Shown in pieces: positions 1 to 5,460 of a stretch of 5,460 bases of DNA. The notes under the pieces were generated by a model. The model had not been told where the DNA came from and did not search any database. It saw only the letters and a list, made by a program, of their open reading frames with translations. Both the position numbers and the translations under genes were made by a program. The DNA comes from an uncultured Clostridium sp. (GTDB taxonomy: Bacteria > Bacillota_A > Clostridia > Lachnospirales > Lachnospiraceae): positions 1 through 5,460 of the forward strand of contig CAMWKN010000155.1 in assembly GCA_947174825.1 (NCBI GenBank). The letters are read 5' to 3'. Every line of letters begins with the position of its first letter. Within the stretch, counting starts at the first letter, position 1.

Positions 1-1
1 A

Positions 2-478
2 GACCATATTATTCAAGGTTTGAACCTGGGGGCAGATGATTATATTTCCAAACCATTTCACAGGCGGGAATTATTAGCCAGAGTAGCCGCCCATATTCGC
101 AGAGGAAGGCAGCAATTAAGCATAAAAAATAGCCAACAACAAAACAAGGAAGATCTTGTTTTTCGAAGCGGCGATATTACTTTTAAAATCGGGAAAGAAC
201 GCATCTATATCCAGGAAAAAGAAATCCTGCCCCGGAAACTGGAAATAGAATTATTAAAATATTTTTTAGAGAGTAACGGCAGACTATTGCGTCGAGAACA
301 GATTCTGGAATATATCTGGGATAAGGATGGGCTATTTGTAGAAGATAATACATTATCGGTTCATATCAGCCGTCTGCGCAAGCGAATCGGGAAATATCAG
401 GGAGAAGAATACATTGAAACGATCCGTGGAATCGGCTACCGTTGGAATCAGACCATCTACAGAGAGGGGGATGCGTAA
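2..478 (+). CDS. OmpR/PhoB-family response regulator, 5'-truncated by window edge
   Basis: This is the DNA-binding partner of the downstream sensor kinase. The reading frame is open from base 2, so the gene enters from outside the window; the TTG at 20 is an internal Leu codon, not a start. 158 residues are visible. Residues 1-30 are the end of the receiver domain: GLNLGADDYISKPF contains the conserved beta-5 Lys (visible residue 17, codon 50-52) followed by Pro-Phe. The phospho-acceptor Asp lies upstream, out of view. A polar Gln/Asn/Lys-rich linker (about 37-50) leads to a winged helix domain (about 54-149). That domain has the recognition-helix pattern NTLSVHISRLRKRI at 116-129 and the wing motif IETIRGIGYRW near 138-148. 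OmpR-type regulators are usually about 225-235 residues, so roughly 70 are missing. The stop overlaps the kinase start by one base. The likely target is the TGTAAGG direct repeat before the permease gene (inference). Family assignment is very secure; a VncR/BceR/VanR-like subgroup is possible but not decidable here. Confidence 0.96.
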   Translation, partial: DHIIQGLNLGADDYISKPFHRRELLARVAAHIRRGRQQLSIKNSQQQNKEDLVFRSGDITFKIGKERIYIQEKEILPRKLEIELLKYFLESNGRLLRREQILEYIWDKDGLFVEDNTLSVHISRLRKRIGKYQGEEYIETIRGIGYRWNQTIYREGDA

Positions 479-480
479 TG
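465..480 (+). promoter_or_regulatory. Ribosome binding site and coupled start of the kinase gene
   Basis: A purine-rich AGGGGG run at 465-470 lies 7 bases before the ATG at 478-480, inside the last codons of the response regulator. The regulator stop TAA (476-478) shares its last A with the kinase ATG. The arrangement indicates translational coupling and fixes the kinase start at 478 rather than at the upstream TTG at 442. Confidence 0.8.
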
Positions 481-1713
481 AACCGGAAACAATATCGCAC
501 ATTGATGTATAGCCTGATTTTTCTGCTTACTGCCTGTATCTGTATGAGTACATATCTGGAAAGAATACAGACCGAACAGGAACTACAGGCACTGGTAGGA
601 AGTGTATACCGTATCGAACCGGAAGCAGCAAACCTGATACTACAGGAAGCTTTTACTAAGCCTGTCAATACAAAAAACCTCAATCTGGGAAAACAGGCAG
701 CCATTTCTATGGGATATACAGAAGACGCATTCCAGATTTTGAGACGGGATTCTGTTCCAATGCCCTACAGGATCATCTATCTGCTGTTAACCGGTCTGCT
801 ACTTATAGGCTTGATCCTATTACAAAACTACCAACATAAAAATGAAAAGAAATACAAAAAACAGCTTTCCACCCGCATACACCAGGCTCACATATCCGGA
901 CAGGAATTCACCCCAAAGGAAGACAGCGGTGATTGGTATTCTCTGGAAAGTGATATCGCAGATGTCTTAAAATACAACAAAAACTTACAGAATTATATCC
1001 AGAAACGTGAGGTACAATTGCAACATTTTATCGAAAATATTGCCCACCAAATCAAGACACCATTGGCGGGTATGATATTAAACATCGAAAATATAAAAGA
1101 ACGGATCACAATAGAAATAGAATCAGAAAGCACCAAGGAAAAAGAGGTTTTCCTCTTATCCGATTGTGTCCGTTTAGGGGAACAGATACAGTACCATATT
1201 ATGTGCCTATTAAATCTGGCGAGAATGGAAGCAGGCAAAATTCATTTTCGGAAAGATGCCGTGGAACTTCTGGATTTATTAGAAAGCTTGCAGGAGCGGT
1301 ATGGGAAAGAACATATTATCTTACAAACAGATGATAACGGGGAAATTTACATTACCGGAGACCGGGACTGGCTGCTGGAAGCAATGGCAAATATGGTGGA
1401 AAACAGCCTATCCCATAGTGACGCCCCAGAAACCGTCTATATCCATATTACAGCCTTAAAAGATATGGTTAAAATTAGCATTGCCGATCAAGGAAAAGGA
1501 ATGACATCCGAAGAACTGAATCGGCTATTTGACCGCTATGATATCGGCAATTCCAGCCGTTCCTTCGCAACTGGAATCGGTATGAACCTGGCAAGGTGCG
1601 TGATTCAGGCACACTATAGTGATATTCATGTGGAAAGCGAAGTCGGACATGGTACCAAAATGGAATTTCGTCTGCCCATACTACATCTAAAAGAAAAAAT
1701 TATGTTGGTGTAA
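478..1713 (+). CDS. Membrane sensor histidine kinase with short extracytoplasmic domain
   Basis: A 411-residue transmembrane kinase that should autophosphorylate on His and pass the phosphate to the regulator encoded just upstream. The ATG at 478 is chosen because the AGGGGG run at 465-470 sits 7 bases before it and it overlaps the regulator stop; an in-frame TTG at 442 has no such support. Helix 1 is about residues 9-26 and helix 2 about 98-116, leaving a roughly 70-residue outside loop. A cytoplasmic linker follows, then the HisKA H-box ENIAHQIKTPLAGM with catalytic His190 (codon 1045-1047), Gln at H+1 and Thr at H+4. The ATPase domain shows an N-box (MVENSLSHS, Asn309), a G1 box (DQGKGM, from Asp337), an F-box (LFDRYD, about 350-355) and a G2 box (TGIGMNLAR, 365-373). 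All catalytic elements are present, so it should be active. Unlike BceS-type intramembrane kinases, which have almost no loop between their helices, this one has a real external domain. VncS-like is a reasonable alternative label; the ligand is unknown. Confidence 0.96.
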   Translation: MNRKQYRTLMYSLIFLLTACICMSTYLERIQTEQELQALVGSVYRIEPEAANLILQEAFTKPVNTKNLNLGKQAAISMGYTEDAFQILRRDSVPMPYRIIYLLLTGLLLIGLILLQNYQHKNEKKYKKQLSTRIHQAHISGQEFTPKEDSGDWYSLESDIADVLKYNKNLQNYIQKREVQLQHFIENIAHQIKTPLAGMILNIENIKERITIEIESESTKEKEVFLLSDCVRLGEQIQYHIMCLLNLARMEAGKIHFRKDAVELLDLLESLQERYGKEHIILQTDDNGEIYITGDRDWLLEAMANMVENSLSHSDAPETVYIHITALKDMVKISIADQGKGMTSEELNRLFDRYDIGNSSRSFATGIGMNLARCVIQAHYSDIHVESEVGHGTKMEFRLPILHLKEKIMLV

Positions 1714-1726
1714 GGCTCCTGTAAGG
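1709..1726 (+). promoter_or_regulatory. Candidate response-regulator operator: TGTAAGG direct repeat, 11-base period
   Basis: The heptamer TGTAAGG occurs at 1709-1715 and again, identical, at 1720-1726, with CTCC between. The 7+4+7 layout with an 11-base (one helical turn) period is the classic geometry of sites bound head-to-tail by dimers of OmpR/PhoB-family regulators, and such a regulator is encoded two genes upstream. The site occupies the -35 region of the extended -10 promoter at 1733-1741, which is how class II activator sites such as Pho boxes are placed. The first copy includes the kinase stop codon. Repeat and spacing are seen directly; binding by the local regulator is inferred. 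Confidence 0.66.
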
Positions 1727-1768
1727 TTGCTTTGCTATGATGGAAATGGATATCCAAATAAAAGCAAC
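1726..1768 (+). repeat. Inverted repeat just upstream of the permease ribosome binding site
   Basis: GTTGCTTT at 1726-1733 is perfectly complementary to AAAGCAAC at 1761-1768, and a G-U pair (1725/1769) could extend it to 9 bp. The 27-base loop contains the palindrome TGGATATCCA at 1747-1756. The downstream arm ends three bases before the AGGAGGTG Shine-Dalgarno. No U-run follows, so it does not look like a terminator. The 5' arm overlaps the promoter, so the hairpin could exist only in RNA reading through from the kinase gene, not in transcripts starting near 1748. Function is unproven. Confidence 0.45.
1733..1741 (+). promoter_or_regulatory. Candidate extended -10 promoter for permease-ATPase operon
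   Basis: TGC TATGAT combines the extended -10 TGn motif with a hexamer matching TATAAT at five of six bases (1736-1741). No good -35 lies at the usual 17-base spacing; that place (1713-1718, AGGCTC) falls inside the direct repeat, as expected for an activator-dependent promoter. The -10 hexamer starts 9 bases after the end of the second heptamer. Transcription would start near 1748, leaving a leader of about 40 bases before the ATG at 1788. Readthrough from the regulator-kinase genes is also possible because no terminator is evident in between. Confidence 0.6.
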
Positions 1769-1771
1769 TAT

Positions 1772-1790
1772 AGGAGGTGTATGGAAAATG
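1772..1790 (+). promoter_or_regulatory. Strong ribosome binding site that fixes the permease start
   Basis: AGGAGGTG at 1772-1779 is a full match to the anti-Shine-Dalgarno complement and lies 8 bases before the ATG at 1788-1790. This start is preferred over the in-frame ATG at 1737, which lies within the predicted -10 hexamer, has no ribosome binding site, and would not be in a transcript starting near 1748. Confidence 0.85.
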
Positions 1791-4676
1791 AGAACAGAGC
1801 AACATACTATGAATCTCTGGCAGATTGGAATAAAACGCCGTAAGAAAGAAATCCGTTTTATGAAGATCATGTCGGGATTGATGTGCTTTTTTCTGGCATT
1901 GGTTTTATTATTTCAGGATAATATGAACCGATACCAGATGGAAATGAATTATCATAGCTACGGAGAATGGCTTATCCGGGAACCAATTCCTGACAGAGGA
2001 GAGGGCTTATGCGGCGACAATCCATATCTGAAAACCTGTGGGGAGATCTGGACTGGCGGCACGATATATAAAACAGAGAAGGAAAATGAGCCAAAGAATC
2101 TGGAAATTGATGCCACGGATGATAGCCGGATAACTGAAAGAAGCATCGGTATGCTGGATGCAGAGATCATTAAAAATGGAAATCTAAAACTGTATGAGGG
2201 ACGGTTTCCAGAAAAATCCGATGAAATAACCATGGAATTAAACGCTTTACAGGCATTGGGATACAATTATGATCTGGGACAGAAAATTAGTTTTTATCTT
2301 CCAGAAACAGAAGCTGCATTGAATACAGCTACCGGGGATGAAAAAATCCTATTGCATCAAGTGACCTTTACTCTGGTTGGAACACTGAAAGCCTATACTT
2401 CTGCATGGAATGGGGGCGATGCTTTGCCTGGCGCTATCGTGCAGAAAGACGTCTATGATACACTAAACATGGACAAGACAAGATATCGTTTCTATCAAAT
2501 TAAAGAGAAATATATAGATGCAGATGTATCTACATTTGCTCTAAAGCTAATGAATAGTCTGACGGAATCCATTAACAATCAGGTATCTTCTAATGGCAAT
2601 GATCTTTACGACTTAGGATATGAGGTAAACTACTCTGCATACAACAATCCGTTTTGGAACAATAAGACCATGTATCGCAATATGACCATCATCCTGATTG
2701 TGCTTGGCAGTGCCATTATAGCGTATCTGATGTCTGTCTATCTGTCAAAACGGAAAAAATATTATTTGAAATTACGGGAAATCGGTGCAACACTGGGACA
2801 GGTACTTCAAATGTCTGCCAATGAATGTATCGGAAGCATGGGACCAGCCATCCTGACCGGGCTCATCATCGCCTACAGTGTCAGCCTGTTAGCGGTATGG
2901 CTTGTAGCGATCAATGCCGGCATTTCCTTCTTCTATATCTTTCAATGGAAAACTCTGCTAGAAATTCTGTTGAGCGCAGCGATCGTATTTAGTATCTCCT
3001 TTGGCTGTTCCTGGATCATCCTCCACAGCAGCAGGATCACAGAAAACCGCAAGAAATTATCGAAATTGTCTGTATGGCTCTTGCGGAAAAGAGCCCACAA
3101 ACATAAGAGATTAACAATAAAAGAATGGGAAAAAAGATTCCGGATCTGTCAGCCGGTTTCCGTCGTATTAGTGCGCCTGATTGGAATCGGGGTATGCGTT
3201 TGTGCCCTGACATGCCTGATGCAGATTTATGGCAGAATCGTCTCCTATCACTATGTCTGTGAAAATTGTAAGGATTTCACGATAAATAAAAAAGAGGCGG
3301 TATCGTTTGAAGCTGATTTACCTTTGGTATCGCCTTATCATCTTAATGATAAGGAAGAAGATACCTATTATGTTAATCCAGGAGATGAGATACAAAGCAT
3401 GCAGCAGATGATTCCAAGTAAAATGCTTCAAAGTATCCGGGAAATGAAAGGAATCCAAAGCCTGGAAGGCATCACCATAGATCAATCTCATATATTTGAC
3501 TGGAAGGATAAAAAACAATCCAAGTATTATCAGGATCATATGAATCCAGGCTCTGCTACTAGCGATGGCGAGGAAATCAAGGACGTTGTCTTTGATAGAA
3601 GCATTCATTCCGAACAGGAAAAATCAAATAGCATCCTGATTGATACTTCCACAGAGCTTGGAAGTGCATACTGGGACTTTCAGGACAGTTTGATGTATGA
3701 AGGGCGATATTATCAGAACACAAAATGGATCTGGGAACAGCTAAAACGCCATCAGGTAGATACCAAAGTAGATTATAAAGATTTTTGTGACGGAACAGAC
3801 ATTATCTTATTGGAACATACCAAAGAAATGGTTTTTGTGGATTCGGATGATGCGGAGGAGAGCACATTTGCAGAGATGGAGATCGAAACAGATCCTACGA
3901 TACAGGAGGGTGATGAACTGATCATTCATACTAAGGGACAGGACGTTACAGTAACAGTAGGAGCCATTCTGTCTTTGGATGATGATGTCATTTATTCTTT
4001 GGGACACAGCCCCTATTCCATCGTAGGCAGTGAAGCACTAGGAAGAAAAATAGCTAAAGAAGACGGCATTACCTATGGATACAATCATTTAGAAATTAAT
4101 TTCAATGGATTTTCCAGCTCAGAAGCAACCGATAAAATCATTACCAGACAATGCACCACGAACGATCTGGAGTACGAAAGCAGTGCCGAAGATCGCAGAG
4201 ATGCTTTTCAAAAAATCATCCAGTCCGTACTGGTATACGGAGGACTGGCAGGAATTATCGTTATTTTATACCTTTTTGTTCTATCTTGCATCCTATTGGA
4301 GGAATACAGAAGGAAAAGAAAGAGGCAGACGGCATTGCTACAGCTAGGTGTTATGCCCCGTCAAACCTCCAGAAGAACTCCAGGAAATGGAATCCGTGAA
4401 AGTCTGTATCTGTTATGGAGTATTCCATTTTTATATCTGATTCAGCTATTAAAAATAAAAGCAGACTGGAATGCGGATGCGGCGAATGGAGAGACTGTTA
4501 GTGCAACCACAAGCTTATTTTTTAACAAGGTAATCTCTAATGTTACCGAAAAACAATATCTTTTTTATACTTTAATAGACGACATCAATCCATATTGGGT
4601 AATTATCTTTATTTTGATCATGGGTATAGCAGTAATCACGCTGCAAATGGTCACAGGAAGCATGTCTGTTAAATAA
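1788..4676 (+). CDS. FtsX/MacB-type ABC transporter permease with two large extracellular domains
   Basis: A 962-residue membrane subunit that should work with the ATPase encoded next. Hydrophobic segments are near 28-43, 298-318, 350-373, 388-412, 459-480, 812-836, 869-888 and 934-954, giving two four-helix lobes. Each lobe has one helix, a large outside domain (about 44-297 and 481-811) and three more helices. After the second helix of each lobe comes a basic coupling segment typical of FtsX permeases (KLREIGATLGQVLQ near 328-341; RKRKRQTALLQLGV near 842-855). Both outer domains carry MacB-like core signatures: YEGR(F/Y) at 136-140 and 637-641, and a GxxI/L...VG(T/A)(I/L)L strand pattern near 164-200 and 708-729. 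Domain 1 has Cys75 and Cys84; domain 2 has Cys491, 494, 667 and 789, even numbers that could form disulfides. Residues 685-710 are strongly acidic (12 Asp/Glu in 26). Known families of this fold (MacB, LolCE, BceB, Vex) act on lipoproteins, peptides or antibiotics by mechanotransmission. This is not BceB-like, which has ten helices and one outer domain. Substrate unknown. Confidence 0.93.
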   Translation: MRTEQHTMNLWQIGIKRRKKEIRFMKIMSGLMCFFLALVLLFQDNMNRYQMEMNYHSYGEWLIREPIPDRGEGLCGDNPYLKTCGEIWTGGTIYKTEKENEPKNLEIDATDDSRITERSIGMLDAEIIKNGNLKLYEGRFPEKSDEITMELNALQALGYNYDLGQKISFYLPETEAALNTATGDEKILLHQVTFTLVGTLKAYTSAWNGGDALPGAIVQKDVYDTLNMDKTRYRFYQIKEKYIDADVSTFALKLMNSLTESINNQVSSNGNDLYDLGYEVNYSAYNNPFWNNKTMYRNMTIILIVLGSAIIAYLMSVYLSKRKKYYLKLREIGATLGQVLQMSANECIGSMGPAILTGLIIAYSVSLLAVWLVAINAGISFFYIFQWKTLLEILLSAAIVFSISFGCSWIILHSSRITENRKKLSKLSVWLLRKRAHKHKRLTIKEWEKRFRICQPVSVVLVRLIGIGVCVCALTCLMQIYGRIVSYHYVCENCKDFTINKKEAVSFEADLPLVSPYHLNDKEEDTYYVNPGDEIQSMQQMIPSKMLQSIREMKGIQSLEGITIDQSHIFDWKDKKQSKYYQDHMNPGSATSDGEEIKDVVFDRSIHSEQEKSNSILIDTSTELGSAYWDFQDSLMYEGRYYQNTKWIWEQLKRHQVDTKVDYKDFCDGTDIILLEHTKEMVFVDSDDAEESTFAEMEIETDPTIQEGDELIIHTKGQDVTVTVGAILSLDDDVIYSLGHSPYSIVGSEALGRKIAKEDGITYGYNHLEINFNGFSSSEATDKIITRQCTTNDLEYESSAEDRRDAFQKIIQSVLVYGGLAGIIVILYLFVLSCILLEEYRRKRKRQTALLQLGVMPRQTSRRTPGNGIRESLYLLWSIPFLYLIQLLKIKADWNADAANGETVSATTSLFFNKVISNVTEKQYLFYTLIDDINPYWVIIFILIMGIAVITLQMVTGSMSVK

Positions 4677-4697
4677 AAAAACACAAAAGAGTGAAAT

Positions 4698-4713
4698 GGA
4701 GGAGAGTTTCATG
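4698..4713 (+). promoter_or_regulatory. Ribosome binding site of the ATPase gene
   Basis: GGAGGAG at 4698-4704 lies in the 34-base gap after the permease stop. The GGAGG core ends 8 bases before the ATG at 4711. It favours 4711 over the in-frame ATG at 4696, which overlaps this motif and is preceded only by a weak purine stretch. No terminator or promoter is evident in the gap, so permease and ATPase should be co-transcribed. Confidence 0.8.
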
Positions 4714-5376
4714 AGTGATATAGTAATGGAAGCAAAAGAGATATCGAGAACCTATGCAGGGGCAGTACCCGTTCCGGCATTAAAACCCTGTAGTCTTCAA
4801 TTTAAAAAAGGAGAATTTTGTGCCGTTATTGGTAAAAGCGGCTCTGGTAAATCTACTCTGTTGCGGATTCTGGCAACCTTAGACACACCAGATACTGGAG
4901 AACTTTATATTCATGGCGAAAAAGTAATTTATTCCAAAAGTGACACTTTGGCAAAACTACGCCGGAGAAAGGTGGGATTTATCTATCAGGACTACAATCT
5001 ATTCCCAGAATATACCGCATATGAAAATATCATTATGCCCATCCATCTGGACGGCAGGGACGAAGACCGGGAAAAAATCCTGGCATTAATGGAACAGCTG
5101 GATATTCTGGATTGCAAAGATAAATTTCCCCATGAGATGTCTGGTGGTGAGCAGCAAAGAATTTCCATTGCCAGAGCATTGTCTGTGGAACCGGCTGTAG
5201 TTTTGGCAGATGAACCAACAGGGAATCTGGATGCGGAAAATGCGGATAAGATTGCAGGGCTATTGAGACAGGCCTCTGAAATCTATGAGCAGACCATCAT
5301 CATGGTAACCCATGATGCACAAATGGCAGAATATGCAGATCGAATCATACAAATCAAAGACGGTAAATTAACGTAA
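4711..5376 (+). CDS. ABC transporter ATP-binding protein, LolD/MacB/FtsE type
   Basis: A 221-residue cytoplasmic ATPase subunit expected to dimerise and drive the two-lobed permease encoded upstream. All motifs are present in order: Walker A GKSGSGKST (41-49), Q-loop YQDYNLFPE with Gln93, ABC signature MSGGEQQR (143-150, Met and Glu in place of the commonest Leu and Gln), Walker B VVLADEP with catalytic Glu168, D-loop GNLD (171-174) and switch His201. YQDYNLFPxxTAxENI is the signature of the LolD/MacB/FtsE/BceA branch, which pairs with FtsX-type permeases. Length is normal for a stand-alone ATPase of this branch, and there is no C-terminal extension. One ATPase gene beside one duplicated permease gene suggests an ATPase homodimer on a single permease chain (inference). 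It comes after the permease gene, the reverse of the usual bceA-bceB order. Specificity cannot be read from the ATPase. Confidence 0.97.
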   Translation: MSDIVMEAKEISRTYAGAVPVPALKPCSLQFKKGEFCAVIGKSGSGKSTLLRILATLDTPDTGELYIHGEKVIYSKSDTLAKLRRRKVGFIYQDYNLFPEYTAYENIIMPIHLDGRDEDREKILALMEQLDILDCKDKFPHEMSGGEQQRISIARALSVEPAVVLADEPTGNLDAENADKIAGLLRQASEIYEQTIIMVTHDAQMAEYADRIIQIKDGKLT

Positions 5377-5427
5377 ACTGCTCTGTCGTAGTGCAATAAG
5401 CTTTCGAGAGAAACTTTTCTTTGCTCT

Positions 5428-5460
5428 ATAGGAAAGTAGTCGTTTCACGACTATTCCTAT
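5428..5460 (+). terminator. Imperfect hairpin after the ATPase gene, possible terminator cut by window edge
   Basis: ATAGGAA (5428-5434) pairs with TTCCTAT (5454-5460), and TAGTCG (5437-5442) pairs with CGACTA (5448-5453). This makes a 13-bp stem with a two-base AG bulge at 5435-5436 and a TTTCA loop. It begins 51 bases after the ATPase stop, where an operon terminator would be expected. The stem reaches the last base of the window, so neither its full length nor a following U-run can be seen. It could instead be part of a longer inverted repeat or an element end. The remaining bases 5377-5427 show nothing recognisable. Confidence 0.42.

Noticed and set aside
442..477. Longer kinase start at TTG 442
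   Set aside because: It lies inside the response regulator coding region with no ribosome binding site. The ATG at 478 has AGGGGG 7 bases upstream and overlaps the regulator stop.
366..1238. Minus-strand ORFs across the regulator and kinase genes
   Set aside because: They are antisense to intact genes with complete motifs and show no start signals or family features.
1737..1787. Longer permease start at ATG 1737
   Set aside because: The codon falls within the predicted -10 hexamer and has no Shine-Dalgarno. The added residues do not resemble a family N-terminus, while ATG 1788 has an exact AGGAGGTG.
1781..1843. Small out-of-frame ORF from ATG 1781 (20 codons) as a leader peptide
   Set aside because: Its ATG is only one base after the AGGAGGTG motif, too close for efficient initiation, and it is embedded in the permease start. 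No sign of a conserved peptide.
3259..3280. GTGAAA/TTTCAC inverted repeat enclosing a single TGTAAGG
   Set aside because: It lies within coding sequence for the CENC region of the permease, has only 6-bp arms and a single heptamer, and is best explained by codon content.
3318..3608. Minus-strand ORF with hydrophobic, membrane-like translation
   Set aside because: It is fully antisense to the permease and has no ribosome binding site. The hydrophobicity is a by-product of the complement of Asp/Glu/Lys/Asn-rich codons in the outer domain.
4105..4399. Two overlapping + strand ORFs in another frame, possible frameshift in the permease
   Set aside because: The permease frame stays coherent here, running through helix 6, the basic coupling segment and helix 7. 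The alternative frames encode no recognisable domain.
4696..4710. Longer ATPase start at ATG 4696
   Set aside because: This ATG overlaps the GGAGGAG ribosome binding site that serves ATG 4711, and the added residues are not needed by the family.
2..5376. Labelling the cassette as classical bceRS-bceAB
   Set aside because: The kinase has an external domain, the permease has two outer domains and eight predicted helices, and permease precedes ATPase; none fits BceS or BceB.

Overview
The window reads as one co-oriented regulatory and transport cassette on the + strand. It holds the 3' part of an OmpR/PhoB-family response regulator gene, a complete membrane sensor histidine kinase gene, a large two-lobed FtsX/MacB-type ABC permease gene, and a complete LolD/MacB-type ABC ATPase gene. 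The base composition is moderately low in GC. Each complete gene has a strong Shine-Dalgarno sequence (an exact AGGAGGTG before the permease). The protein families are typical of low-GC Firmicutes, most likely a gut clostridium of the Lachnospiraceae type. That placement comes from style and family resemblance, not from a marker gene.

Layout: bases 2-478 encode the end of the response regulator (end of receiver domain plus DNA-binding winged helix), cut by the window edge. Its stop overlaps the kinase start by one base (TAATG), so the two are translationally coupled. The kinase runs 478-1713. A 74-base gap (1714-1787) follows and is the main regulatory stretch. It has two TGTAAGG heptamers exactly 11 bases apart, an extended -10 (TGC TATGAT) in the right position behind them, a 10-base palindrome at the predicted transcript start, and an 8-bp inverted repeat ending three bases before the Shine-Dalgarno. 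The permease (1788-4676) and ATPase (4711-5376) follow with only 34 bases between them. The last 33 bases form an imperfect hairpin at the window edge, a candidate terminator whose downstream part is out of view.

How it likely works (inference): the kinase senses an envelope signal through a roughly 70-residue extracytoplasmic loop and phosphorylates the regulator. The regulator binds the TGTAAGG direct repeat and switches on the permease-ATPase pair, which would form a type VII (mechanotransmission) ABC system acting on a peptide, lipid or antibiotic at the membrane. The cassette resembles the Bce/Vex-type detoxification modules of Firmicutes but differs from classical BceRS-BceAB. The kinase has a real extracellular domain, the permease gene precedes the ATPase gene, and the permease is a 4+4 helix protein with two large extracellular domains instead of a ten-helix BceB with one. 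The substrate cannot be read from the sequence. No precursor peptide, mobile element, CRISPR array, tRNA or rRNA was found.
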